Of a DNA stretch of 64,000 nucleotides, positions 1-10,033 are shown one piece after another; the stretch's first letter is position 1; the number at the start of each line of letters is the position of its first letter. The translations under genes were made by a program, and so were the position numbers. The stretch spans positions 62,001-126,000 of the forward strand of contig WHVA01000237.1 in the NCBI GenBank assembly GCA_015179125.1, written 5' to 3'. The stretch comes from Gautieria morchelliformis. Its lineage: Eukaryota; Basidiomycota; Agaricomycetes; Gomphales; Gomphaceae. The notes under the pieces were generated by a model. It searched no databases, was not told the DNA's origin, and was given only the letters and a program-made list of their open reading frames with translations.

Positions 1-820
1 CCTTACCGGCGAAGCCCAGGAGTGGTTCCTTCAAAACGTAGAACACTTCGATCACCCGGTCCGCAGCTGGACGCTGGAAACTGTGTTGCAAGGCCTTCAA
101 AAAAGGTTCCTGCACACACTGATGTACCATCACGCATCAAATAAATTCGACGCGGTCATGCAGGGCATGAAAACCGTTCAGGAAATGCTGAACAAGCTCA
201 CAAAATACGCGGCATGTATGATACAGCTGCCAGACGATTACATGTTCCAGAGAGGGTTCATGTCGGCGCTGTGCGAAACGCTGTGCAGCGAAGTCCTCAA
301 AAAGGGCTATAATGCCAAGAGCAGCTCAATAGAGCAACTCTTCGAGACGGCCCAGATGATCGAGGAGGCATCCCGATACAACATGGGGATGCGCCGCACA
401 GAAAGCGCAGCAGCAACAGCAAGCGCTGCCTGGCTCACAGGGAGCAAGCTGTTGACACAAACGGGCCTGACCAGGCCCAGCCTGTTCTCAAGAAGCGGAA
501 CAGGACAACGGCTACCGCCCCCACGCCCAGCACAAGCTGGATGCCCGCCTGAAGCTAAACAGCCTCAAGTGTCAGGGTCGTCCCCACGACCTTCCCCACC
601 AACAAAAGCGTTGGGCCGGCCTAACGATCGGCCCAGCGGCAGCCAAAGCAGCACCATGTGCTTTGAATGCGGCCAACCTGGCCACAAGAGGGCGGAATGC
701 CCCCGGCTTAAGTCCAGTATCAGGACAGCGGCCGCGAGGCACGAAGAGGAGACCGAAGATCCGGAGACGGATCTTGGTCAAAATTCTCTCCATCAAATTG
801 ATGAAGAGGGAAAGGGTGAT
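1..820 (+). pseudogene. gag (capsid/nucleocapsid) of family-2 gypsy, 5' part outside window
   Basis: The frame is open from the window edge to the insertion at 820. The start resembles a gypsy capsid (LTGEAQEWF) and the end has a CCHC zinc knuckle, CFECGQPGHKRAEC, at about 658-700. A Pro/Ser-rich linker lies between. The frame resumes exactly at 9239 once the chromovirus and one copy of the GTGAT duplication are removed, so gag and protease formed one ORF before the insertion. The apparent ORF end at 910 is chance coding inside the inserted LTR. By family knowledge, Gag packages element RNA into virus-like particles. Confidence 0.85.
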
Positions 821-1517
821 TGTTACGTATCGAGATTTCCACTAAGTCGGAACTGGAAAGGACAGTGGCTTCAACTTATAGGTTGCGCCCCCGATGAACT
901 ATCGTCCTAAGTATTTCGGAACTGAGTCGGAAGTCGGAAAGTACTGAACCAAAGGTTTGGTCGGAACTTGGGTCGGAACTGAGGCGGAAGGTGGAAGGCG
1001 GAAGACGGAAAGCGGAGAGACTGAGATCTTACTAGACTCGCTGTGCTAAGAACAGGAGATGGAGCGAAGGAAATCAAGTATCGAAGGCGATTATCTGATT
1101 GCAGAATAAGAGACATACATGACAGGCTTTTATACAAAGAGCTGAGACAACAGGTAATGACATAGTACTAAGCAAATTCCGGGGGAAGCGGAAGTCGAGT
1201 AGACAATGCGTGGGAACTAACTATTGGGAACAATGGGACTACAAGGGGGGTTCAGGGTACGGTAGAACAATGGCAAAGAACAAGGGGTCGGGAAAACATA
1301 TCTGACAACGAATTACAAGGGTGACCGGATATGTGGTTTTGATGAACGATGAAACGGGTCCGGTGGGTCCAAGTAATAGAGTCGAAAGAACAAGGGAATA
1401 GAACAATGGGCGGAATGTCGGAAATATCGGAGGGGCGGAATGTGTTGTGGAAATATCGGAGGGGCAGAAGGTGTGGCGGAACTGAGGGTCGGAAGTCGGA
1501 AATGAACGGTCGTAACA
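821..1517 (-). repeat. 3' LTR of family-1 chromovirus
   Basis: Near-identical to 8537-9233. The left flank is GTGAT (816-820). The element side (1518-1531) reads on the minus strand as a purine-rich tract (AGAAGGGAGA) just before the LTR, a plausible polypurine tract. On the minus strand the LTR has TATAAAAG near 1128-1135. The pentamer CGGAA occurs roughly 18 times in 697 bp. Confidence 0.95.
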
Positions 1518-1640
1518 GTATCTCCCTTCTAAGGTCAAGCCCCGCGAGACCACAGGTTGGATCATGTGACCTGTGAACAAACGCGTCGGAGTTCTAAAAA
1601 ATTAGGCTGAGGAACAAACGCGTCTTCTGTCCATTCCATC

Positions 1641-2226
1641 ATGAGTGCTCCAGTAGACTTCTCTAAAATGTCCAGCGCCGAGATGAAACAGCATTTCGCT
1701 GATATGCTCGCGCAAAAGGAATTGGCCGAAAAACGCGAGGCTGAGGAAGCTGCGTGGAAAGAGAAGGAACGTCGGGAGAAAGAGCGGAAGGAGCAGGAGA
1801 GGAGGGAACGTGAACGCCAGGGGCGGGTTAGCACAGGTGGAACTAACCCACACCAAGCGCCCGTTTGGGATAACGCGAAGGGAGAGCCTCTGGTTCGAAT
1901 CCCCCCCCTCCACATTTGTAGCAGTAATTACTACAATGTTTCGCCCCACTGATAGGTGTTGACAAATGTTAGGATTACGAGGCTCCTGGACTTCCATACG
2001 GCATATAAGACCTACTGAAACTGACCGGTACTGTTATGTATCTAAGGTGATTAGGCATTGTAAACAAACAGGAAGTATCCTACGTTGGTGCCAGCATATC
2101 TCTGGCTTACTTCGGTAACTACAATACCCTAGCATGTAAAACACTTTGATTACTCTATTCCGCGTTCTGGGTAGAGACTGCCTATATAGGGCACGGCCCC
2201 AAGGTGGCAGTATAATAAACGGAATT

Positions 2227-2258
<32 letters not shown>

Positions 2259-2934
2259 GTGAACACCGCGAGGAGGAGGAACACGTCCGTGAAGAGAAAC
2301 GGAAATGGAATGTGGCACAGAAAGCTGCTGCAGACAAAGCTGCTGCAGAGAAGGCGGCTGCGGAGAAAGTTGCTGCGAAGAGGGCGGAAAAGGAACAGGT
2401 GAGTCGGGAATGTCCGGCGGAAAAAGTTCTTGAATCAACTAAAAGTTCTTCCAGAATAATGTTCAGGACGAGTCAGACTCAGACTCAGAAAGTTCGGCGG
2501 AAAGTACACCGTCTCCCAAAGGAAAAGGGAAGCAAAAGGAAATCGCTACTCCAGTGAACCTTGTGGCAGAACGGAAACGTCGGGCGGACGCATTCCAGAA
2601 GGCTCGGAAGGAGAAGTTGAATCGGATGTTGGAGCTGCGTGAACTAGGGCCGGAAAATCCTGCAACTAAGAAGCGGAAAACGCGGGACGGCGATGAGGAG
2701 GAAAAAGCTCCTTGCGACCCATGCGAGTCTAAGGGGGCGGATTGCACATGGTCGAGTAATCCATGGGAAATGTCGTGCAATCAGTGCCATGACAGGAAGA
2801 GACGCTGCGTTGTGGACGGGTGCGCTTCAAGGCTGGAGCGAAAGAAACAGAAGGTTGAGGAGTCGAATCCGAAGTCGGAACCGGGACCGAGTGGAGGGAG
2901 GGCCGAGGAATCGTTTCCGGTGACCGGAAAATAG
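1641..2934 (+). pseudogene. Antisense spliced ORF of the chromovirus (Lys/Glu-rich, Cys-rich), split by a SINE
   Basis: Reads opposite to gag-pol in the region between integrase and the 3' LTR. It starts MSAPVDFSKMSSAEMKQHF and runs into a long charged helix (Glu/Lys/Arg) interrupted by the SINE at 1819-2257. The helix resumes in frame after the duplicated target (Arg/Glu, then Ala/Lys-rich). A GTGAGT...CCAG intron fits 2398-2454. The second exon has an acidic Ser/Asp patch, a basic segment and a cluster CDPCESKGADC...CNQCHDRKRRC resembling a Zn2Cys6 DNA-binding motif, ending at 2934. Function unknown; a regulator or nucleic-acid-binding protein is a guess. The extra ORF is probably part of the family, because it occupies the whole pol-LTR gap and keeps coding character. 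Confidence 0.6.
1819..2257 (+). repeat. tRNA-derived SINE with poly(A) tail
   Basis: Box A-like TAGCACAGGTGG lies at 1829-1840 and a perfect box B GGTTCGAATCC at 1892-1902, the internal RNA polymerase III promoter of a tRNA head. A body of about 320 bp follows, with an A-run of about 30 at 2228-2257. Flanks carry a target duplication ACGTGAAC(G/A)CC at 1808-1818 and 2257-2267. It is inserted in the chromovirus antisense ORF, so it is younger than that element. Being non-coding, it would depend on a LINE for mobility. Confidence 0.85.
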
Positions 2935-2946
2935 GGACAGGCGGTT

Positions 2947-3342
2947 TTGAACCGATTCACCATGTCTTATCCCCTTCTCGATATTGCCGGGTCACTGAGG
3001 GCCATGCGGAAACAGCAACGTGAAATCCGGGATATCATGATCGAAATGGCCGAGGTTCAGCAGCATCAGGTTCTGTCAATTCAGAACCAGATGACTGTTA
3101 TGTCTACCATCCTGCAGCAGTTGACGCGGGAAATGCGGTGGCGGAACGATCTGGTCTGGGACCGAATGGATGCGCGGCTGCGGGAGCAGGGAATTGGGGC
3201 GGAAGCGGGTCCGAGCGGGGGGGCGAAAACAAGGGAAAGGGTGGAAACGGAGTTGGTGAGCGTCGAGGTAGGAGAGGCGGAAAGAGCCGGAAGCGGAAGA
3301 AGAGGTCGAGGCGGAGACAATGAGGGAGGAGTAGGGGTCTAA
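2947..3342 (+). other. Possible further exon/ORF of the antisense gene
   Basis: An open frame of 131 codons with a helical N-terminal half (repeated Gln/Met/Glu, coiled-coil-like) and a Gly/Arg/Glu-rich tail that ends at 3342, before the integrase 3' end. It lies 13 bp after the stop of the upstream antisense ORF. I could not find an intron that joins the two in phase. It may be a separate ORF, a downstream exon, or chance coding from the CGGAA-rich repeats. Confidence 0.35.
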
Positions 3343-3464
3343 GAGACTTGTAATATAATTTCTTGAAGTGTCGGAAATAAGCGTATCGGAATAATAGTCG
3401 GATTTTAATAATGACTTGAGAACTGTAAGAAAGCAATGGGTGTCGGAAACGAGGTCGGAAATGA

Positions 3465-6400
3465 CTAGGGCGCGGAAATGGGGCCAGGCTTATCAGGATA
3501 AGACTTGTGAAAATCAGAGACGAGGTCAGAGGCGTGATCGAGTTCCGTGGCGGAAATCCACGAGGTCTCTTCATTGGTGTTTTCATAGCCTGCCCACTTG
3601 ACTAGGTACTGGAGTTGGCAGCGGTATCGTCTGTCGAGTTTGGAGTTGAGAATTTCCGAGATCTCATATTCCGGTTCTCTGTCAATGACGACTGGCGGAG
3701 GCGGAGGTTGTTCTCGATTTGGAATTGTATTCGGAACTGCGGGCTCAAGCATGGAGACATGGAATACCGGGTGTACTGCGCGCATATTGTCAGGAAGTCT
3801 GAGAGTGAAAGAACGACTGCCGGCCTTAGCGATGATCTCGTAAGGGCCAAGGTATTTCTCAGAGAGCTTCTTCGAGGGACGAGTAGTGCAGAAGTTTTCC
3901 GCTTTGACAAAGACTTTGTCGCCAATCTCAAATGCCGGTTGCGGATGTTGTTTCCAATCGGTGGAGGTTTGGTATCTCTTTTGTGCAGCGGTAATGTTCT
4001 CTCGGAGGTGCTGGTGAAGGTCGTCAAGTTCCACAACGAAATCTCGGGCTCTTGCAGAGGCGAGGTCGCGTTCAGGGTGGATGGCGAGATTCGGGTGGTA
4101 GCCCTTGTTGGCGTAAAAGGGTGAAATTCCGGTGGTAGTGGAAGGCGCATTGTTGTAGGCAAATTCCGTGAGTGGAAGAAGGTCGGACCAATTGCTGTGT
4201 TGGTAGTTGCAATAGACACGGAGATACTGCTCAAGGGTCTGATTAGTACGTTCTGTTTGTCTGTCTCCTTCGGGATGATAACCGGAAGTGAAGTGGAGCT
4301 TCATGTCGAGAGCCTTGCCGAGTGTGCGGAAAAAGGATGACACGAATTCGGAACCACGGTCGGAAGTGACATGGGAAGAGATTCCGTGCTTGGAAAAGAC
4401 ATGGAGCACGAAGAGTTGTGCGAGTTGGGCGGAGGTGATGGTGTCGTAGGTCGGAATAAAGATGGACTGCTTTGTGAGGCGGTCAACAATCACTAGAATG
4501 GTATCATAGCCAGATGACTTAGGAAGTTTCTCAATGAAATCCATGGATATCGAATTCCACGGTTGTTCCAGGATCGGAAGTTGCTTCAGGAGGCTGTATG
4601 GTTTGTGACGTTGAGGCTTGGCTCGCATACAGGTGGTGCATGACTTGCAGTAGTCTCGGACCATCGTGCGGAGAAGAGGCCAAGTATAGGTACGTCGGAT
4701 TATGTCGAGGGTTTTGTTCTGGCCTTGGTGTCCTGAGAGCGGATGATCGTGGCTTTGCTGGAGTACGCGAAGTCATAGATCATTGGTATCCGGAACGTAA
4801 ATCCGGGACTTGTACCGGAGAAATCCGTCGGAATCGAGGGACCATCCAGGACTGGTGGGGTCATCGAGGTGGGTTGCGGAGATGGGGTCAGAACGGAGTG
4901 CGGAACGGATGTCGGAATGGAGAGACTCGGTGTCCATAATGATTGAGGCGTGGAGTAGCGGAAACTGCAATGCTGTGGCATGCAGGGACGATGCCAGTTG
5001 CTCAGTGGAGAATACTGGGCAGAAATTGTGTGGGTTAACGCTGGCATAGTCGCTACTTCCCTCTTTTGGGTAGACGTCCCAACGTCTAGTGAGTGCGTTG
5101 GGTTTTGCTCCGAGCTTTCCGGGGCAGAAGCGGATCACCATGTTGAACTGTGAGAGATATTCAGACCAGCGGACTTGACGGCGGGTCAAGATCTTAGTAG
5201 TCGCGAAATACTCAAGGTTCATATGATCCGTTACAACGTCGATCGGATAAGTTGGACCTTCGAGGTAGTGTCTCCAGATTTTGAAGGCTTCGAAAATCAC
5301 AAGTAGTTCCTTATTGTGGACGTCGTAGTTGAGTTCCGGGGCGGAAAAGGTGCGGGAATGAAAGGCGATCGGATGAATTTCTCCGTCGTCGGGGGAAATG
5401 ATGGAAAGAATGGCGGCTAGCGCATAGTCGGAAGCGTCGGTTTCGAGTACAAGTTGGGCATCAGGAATCCAGAAACCGAGTATAGGAGCCATAGTGAAGG
5501 CCGATTTGAGGGCTTCAAATGCGGAACGGCATTCCGGAGTGAAATTCCATGGGGCACCCTTCCTGGTGAGACGCGTGAGCGGAACAGTAATGTCGGAAAA
5601 ATTATAAATGAAATGCCGGTAAAAGTTGGCGAAGCCAAGGAAAGACTGTACATCCTTAACACGTCGGGGTTCCGGCCATTCTTGAATTGCCTTGACTTTG
5701 TCCTCTGCCATGGTAAGACCTGTTGGAGAGAGGATGTAGCCGAGGTATTCGACCGTGTCGCAATGCCATTCACATTTCTCTGCTTTTGCGTAGAGATGGT
5801 GTTTGCGTAGACGGTGGAGTACTTCGTGGACATGTTCCCGATGTTTTTCCAGTGTGTCGGAATAGATGAGGATGTCGTCAATGTAGACTAGAACGCATAC
5901 GTCGAGGAGGTTGGAAAATACGTCGTTCATGAATCGCTGAAAAGCGGCGGGAGCATTGGTTAGACCAAAAGGCATGACAACCCACTCAAAAGCACTGTAG
6001 CGGGTGCGGAAAGTGGTTTTCCACTCGTCACCTTCCCGGATGCGGACAAGGTGATAAGCGTGCCGGAGGTCAATTTTGGTGTAGATCTTCGCCCTGCGGG
6101 GAGTGTCGAGTAGGTCGGAAATGCGCGGAAGCGGATATTTGTCCTTCTTAGTAAGGGCATTGAGTCCGCGGAAATCGACGCAGAGGCGGAGAGATCCATC
6201 CTTCTTGTTGACGAAAAGGACCGGAGCGCCGTGCGGAGACAGCGAAGGGCGGATAAAGCCCATGTTGAGATGTTCATCGACGAACTCTCGGAGAGTTTGG
6301 AGTTCACTTTGCGAAAGAGAGTAGATTGGTCCAAGGGGCGGAGATGCTCCTTCTTCCAAATCTATCTTCAGATCGTAAGGTCGGTGTTCAGCAGGTTTAT

Positions 6401-7064
6401 AGGCTTTGGCCTTATTGAACACGTCCGGGAAGTCACGATATTCTTCCGGAACTGAGCTCATGTCAACCGGAGCGGAAGTCGAGGCGGAACGAGCCTTGAC
6501 TGAAGCCGAATTGGAAAGGTGAAGCTGGAAAACGGTCGTATCCTCTTGCCGTTGCAATACGCGGAAAGCGGTGGTGGAGACGAGCGCAATTCGAGGAGCT
6601 TCGAGGGTCGGAGGTGCTAAAGCGGGACCGGAGTGCAGAACTGAATCCACGAGCGGAGTTGCAGAAGAGGCCTGAGCCATCTTTGCAGATGATGTCGGAA
6701 TAGACGGAAGTTGATCCGGGGTACGGAACTGTATTTGACCCAATGCCCAGTTAATTGACGGATTATATCAGGTGAGCCAATTGTGTCCTAGTACAACGGA
6801 ACAGCTAGCATCTAGCGGAGTAACGTAAAACGTAACTTCATGGTTGTCCCCAGTAGCGAAACGGATAGACAGATCCACGACTTGGGAAATTGCCATGTTG
6901 GAAGATCCGTCGAAAAGGCGGAGCAGAATTGTCGGAAGTGAGCGGAACAGAGAGGGAGTCGGAGGACGAAAGAGCGGATGCGTTGAGTTTAACCTCATTT
7001 GTCGCATGAATGGGGTCAACACAGCCCTCAGCTCGTACGGAGGCCGGAGGACTGCTGACTATTT
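3465..7064 (-). pseudogene. pol of family-1 chromovirus: protease remnant, RT, RNase H, integrase, chromodomain
   Basis: The protease part (about 6780-7060) lacks its D-S/T-G core: compared with the family-4 copy at 21700-22180, sequence is missing near 6930 and the frame changes. RT follows, with the active site VYIDDILIYSD around 5860-5890. RNase H follows, then the integrase HHCC finger (about 4600-4760), the DDE core with SMDFIEKLP, SDRGSEF and GDRQTERTN, and a chromodomain near 3490-3700 (YLVKWAGYE). In-frame TGA codons at 6768-6770 and 4773-4775 both sit where the family has Arg, so they look like CGA-to-TGA changes. By family knowledge the protein reverse-transcribes and integrates the element, and the chromodomain steers integration to modified chromatin. 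Confidence 0.93.
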
Positions 7065-7068
7065 TTTT
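7059..7068 (-). promoter_or_regulatory. Gag-pol -1 ribosomal frameshift site (A AAA AAA UAG)
   Basis: On the minus strand gag ends ...TCA AAA AAA TAG. Seven A (7062-7068) abut the stop (7059-7061). Slipping back one base gives ATA GTC AGC..., the frame that contains the start of the pol polyprotein (IVSSPPAS). The same arrangement and the same downstream residues (IVSGPPAS) recur in the diverged family-4 copy at 22626-22635. Inference; no translation data. Confidence 0.6.
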
Positions 7069-8503
7069 GAATCCGCAGCGGGAGCCGCTTCGGATTTCTC
7101 TTCCGTCTTTGCTGCGCGGCCCTTGGCCTTAGCAGCGGAGGCGGAAGTGCGAGTGCAGTCGCGAGCGACGTGACCGCCTTTGACGCAGAAAAGGCAAAGG
7201 TTGTTGTCCATGCGACGCTGACGTTCTACAGGGGTTAGTTTTCCGTCCTTCCCAAGTTTGTCAGAAATGTCCGGAGTGCTCTTCCGGGCGTTGGCGTTGG
7301 AACCAGAGGCCTGGTTGTTGCGAGGGGTGGAGTTGTTGTTCCGGTTGCCGGAGTTGGATCCGGAACTGTTGTTGTTGTTGTTGTTTCCGGAGTTGTTGTT
7401 TCCGGAATTGGTCTTCTTCTTGTCTTTATCAGACTTCTTGTCGGAAGACTTGTTGTTCTTGCTCTGGGTGGAGGTTTCGCAAGCGACCTCAGAATGTCTT
7501 TCCCAGTAGCGCGAATCGATGGATTGGGCGAGGTTGCGGAGGTCGGTAAGGGTGGCGGGTTTTCCGACGCAGGCAATTTCATACTTGATGCGGGATGGCA
7601 AGCCCATGTAAAACTGGCGTCAGAGTGCGGCTTCTCCCCATTGGACTCGAGGAGCGAGCTGCTGGAACATGACAATATATTTAGCTATCTTATGAGTGTC
7701 TTTCGTTCGAAGCTTATCGAGTTCATTTTCCACATCGGCTTCCATATCAAATGGTCCGAAGTTGCTGCGGAGTTCGGAAACGAAATTGTGGTAATCGTCG
7801 GCCCAGTCGATGAGAGCGAACGGATCCATGAGGGCGGGTTCGAAGTAGTCGAGAGCCGTGCCTCGGAGATAGGAAAGGGCATAATTGACCTTTCGTTCGT
7901 CGTCGGGAAAGGCGTCGGGACGATCACGGAAATTGAGTTGAAGCTGGACCAGAAATGGCTGGAGCTTCTTGGGGTCGGAACCGTCGAACTGATCTGGTTG
8001 GCGGACCTTTGTCTTAGGGCGTGGTGGTGCTTGGGCTGGGTGCTGAAGTTGTCTGGCTAGCATGGCGATGGCTTGTGCAAGATCCGGAACTGGTGCGGGC
8101 GGAACTGGGTTGGTGGGAATCTGAGGTGGAATTGGAGGTGGGGAATCTGAGGTGGAATTGGAGGTGGAGGACCGCCTGGGGGACCGCCGGGTGGGCCGCC
8201 ATGAGGGCCGTCTGGAGGGCCGCCTGGAGGGGGTCCTGGTGGAGGAGGTGGTGGTGGAGCTGGGCGTCGGAATGATGCTGCTGTTTGTTCGCCGCTGCTA
8301 CTCGTCGAATTCCCATCATAGTCGGGATTGTCGTCGGGAACTTCTTCGAATCGTTGTGGAAAAGCATCGGAGAGCTCATCGTCAGCACGAGAGCTGCCGG
8401 AGGGTTCCGCGTGCCTTGGTGCTGCGGATCTAAGACTGCCAAAATAAGAGAGAGCTTCGACAGCTCCTGCTCAAGCTGAAGTAGCTGTGGTACGAGGAGG
8501 CAT
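7059..8503 (-). pseudogene. gag of family-1 chromovirus
   Basis: It starts at ATG 8501-8503 (MPPRTTATSA) just inside the 5' LTR. A stop TGA at 8471-8473 replaces an Arg codon present in the paralogue at about 20300. A Gly/Pro-rich linker (8020-8280) is frameshifted. The capsid core follows (7620-8063; DQFDGSDPKKLQPFL and the family signature ALDYFEP), with a TGA at 7620-7622 where Arg is expected. Then come an Asn/Ser/Lys-rich stretch and a CCHC knuckle (CLFCVKGGHVARDC) near 7150-7210. Gag ends on the slippery A7-UAG site. Its product would form the virus-like particle. Confidence 0.88.
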
Positions 8504-8523
8504 AGTGATAGTTATCGGGTGGG

Positions 8524-8534
8524 AATCAGATAAT
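8524..8534 (-). promoter_or_regulatory. Self-complementary primer-binding site
   Basis: On the minus strand the LTR end is followed, after two bases, by ATTATCTGATT. This is the exact reverse complement of AATCAGATAAT inside the same LTR (8806-8816), about 34 nt downstream of the first T of TATAAAAG (8843-8850), where the transcript should begin. No match to the usual initiator-Met tRNA 3' end was seen. The arrangement is that of Tf1/sushi elements, whose mRNA 5' end folds back to prime reverse transcription. Confidence 0.65.
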
Positions 8535-8536
8535 AC

Positions 8537-9233
8537 TGTTACGTATCGAGATTTCCACTAAGTCGGAACTGGAAAGGACAGCGGCTTCAACTTATAGGTT
8601 GCGCCCCCGATGAACTATCGTCCTAAGTATTTCGGAACTGAGTCGGAAGTCGGAAAGTACTGAACCAAAGGTTTGGTCGGAACTTGGGTCGGAACTGAGG
8701 CGGAAGGCGGAAGGCGGAAGACGGAAAGCGGAGAGACTGAGATCTTACTAGACTCGCTGTGCTAAGAACAGGAGATGGAGCGAAGGAAATCAAGTATCGA
8801 AGGCGATTATCTGATTGCAGAATAAGAGACATACATGACAAGCTTTTATACAAAGAGCTGAGACAACAGGTAATGACATAGTACTAAGCAAATTCTGGGG
8901 GAAGTGGAAGTCGAGTAGACAATGCATGGGAACTAACTATTGGGAACAATGGGACTACAAGGGGGGTTCAGGGTACGGTAGAACAATGGCAAAGAACAAG
9001 GGGTCGGGAAAACATATCTGACAACAAATTACAAGGGTGACCGGATATGTGGTTTTGATGAACGATGAAACGGGTCCGGTGGGTCCGAGTAATAGAGTCG
9101 AAAGAACAAGGGAATAGAACAATGGGCGGAATGTCGGAAATATCGGAGGGGCGGAATGTGTTGCGGAAATATCGGAGGGGCGGAAGGTGTGGCGGAACTG
9201 AGGGTCGGAAGTCAGAAATGAACGGTCGTAATA
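8537..9233 (-). repeat. 5' LTR of family-1 chromovirus
   Basis: 697 bp, ending ...CGTAATA (a transition from CGTAACA) before the right-hand target duplication GTGAT at 9234-9238. Read on the minus strand it holds TATAAAAG at 8850-8843 and the presumed transcript start near 8816, so it is the promoter LTR for gag-pol. Confidence 0.95.
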
Positions 9234-9238
9234 GTGAT

Positions 9239-9955
9239 CCCCAACCCAACGACACTCCGGACAACGGAGATGCGCCCGCTGAAGAGTGGGACCCCAAGCC
9301 GTCCCAATACTATGAATGGGATGAGGAGGTGGAAGACACCACCTGCAGGTCCAGCGCGATCAGATTCGCGCTGGAGGACGAAACCGCCACGAAGGTCATG
9401 GCGGCACGCACAGCAGTCACACCAGACAAGGCGGCCGAGCCGGTATATCGCCACCGAAGCAAACACAGGATGCGGCCAACACACCCGCGCAGTGAGAACC
9501 GTACCCTATCGGGGTACTGGGAAATAAATGGCGTAAAAGCCCACTGCCTGCTAGATAGTGGCAGCGAAGGGGTACTGCTATCCCCCGAATTCACGCGAGC
9601 TACAGGGATGAAGACATTCTCCCTGGAGCAGCCAATCGCACTGCAGCTAGCCTGCATAGGCAGCCATTCCACAATCAACTATGGAATGAACACGACCATC
9701 AAATTTGGTCGTGAGACATACGACGAATATTTCGATGTAGCGAACGTCGAATATTACAACGCTATCTTAGGGACACCGTTCCTAAGGAGATTTGGCATAA
9801 CCCTGGACTTCTCGAGCCCAGGGACAATCTGCAAGGGGAACGAAGTGATCCCCACGGGCAAGCTCTCGTTCGACGACGACGGATCGACGAACAAGGACAA
9901 GGGGCCACGGGTGAGCAGGATCACCTGGGCACCAAAGCCTAACCTGGCTCTTTGA
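9239..9955 (+). pseudogene. Gag-linked aspartic protease of family-2 gypsy
   Basis: In frame with the gag ORF that was cut at 820. The protease has the active-site motif HCLLDSGSEGVLLS (about 9540-9580) and the second conserved block AILGTPFLRRFGI (about 9760-9800). By family knowledge it cleaves the Gag-Pol polyprotein. The ORF ends at TGA 9953-9955, and the same frame stays open on the far side into RT. A perfect 12-bp hairpin begins six bases after the stop. The TGA may be a readthrough signal or a decayed CGA. Confidence 0.85.
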
Positions 9956-9961
9956 AGCCAG

Positions 9962-9990
9962 GAGGATGAGTCGCGGGACGACTCATCCTC
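9962..9990 (+). promoter_or_regulatory. Hairpin downstream of the gag-pro stop codon
   Basis: Arms GAGGATGAGTCG (9962-9973) and CGACTCATCCTC (9979-9990) pair perfectly (12 bp) around a five-base loop, starting six bases after TGA 9953-9955. Upstream and downstream frames are the same and open, the geometry expected of a stop-codon readthrough or pausing element. It may also reflect coding constraint; untested. Confidence 0.45.
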
Positions 9991-10033
9991 GAACTCACCC
10001 TACAACCGTAGGGAGAGGCGCTCTCACCTAACG

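Larger units (their letters stand above)
821..9233 (-). mobile_element. Full-length Ty3/gypsy chromovirus (family 1)
   Basis: It is bounded by two 697-bp LTRs (TGTTACG...CGTAACA in + orientation) and flanked by a perfect 5-bp target duplication GTGAT at 816-820 and 9234-9238. Gag and pol are on the minus strand: 5' LTR 8537-9233, gag 8503-7059, pol 7064-3465, 3' LTR 821-1517. Pol has RT, RNase H, integrase and a C-terminal chromodomain, which defines a chromovirus. A plus-strand spliced ORF sits between pol and the 3' LTR. The LTRs differ at about 12 positions by eye, all transitions and about 10 at CpG, so the insertion is fairly recent. In-frame TGA stops and a deletion in protease make this copy non-autonomous. 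Confidence 0.95.

Noticed and set aside
83..910. Gag ORF ending at 910
   Set aside because: The last 30 codons are LTR sequence; the real frame continues at 9239 after removal of the insert.
2226..2438. Minus-strand ORF starting with poly-Phe
   Set aside because: It is the complement of the SINE A-tail and the Ala/Lys-rich antisense exon; no independent coding evidence.
9065..9233. N-terminal extension of the protease ORF from 9065
   Set aside because: That part lies within the chromovirus LTR and is open by chance.
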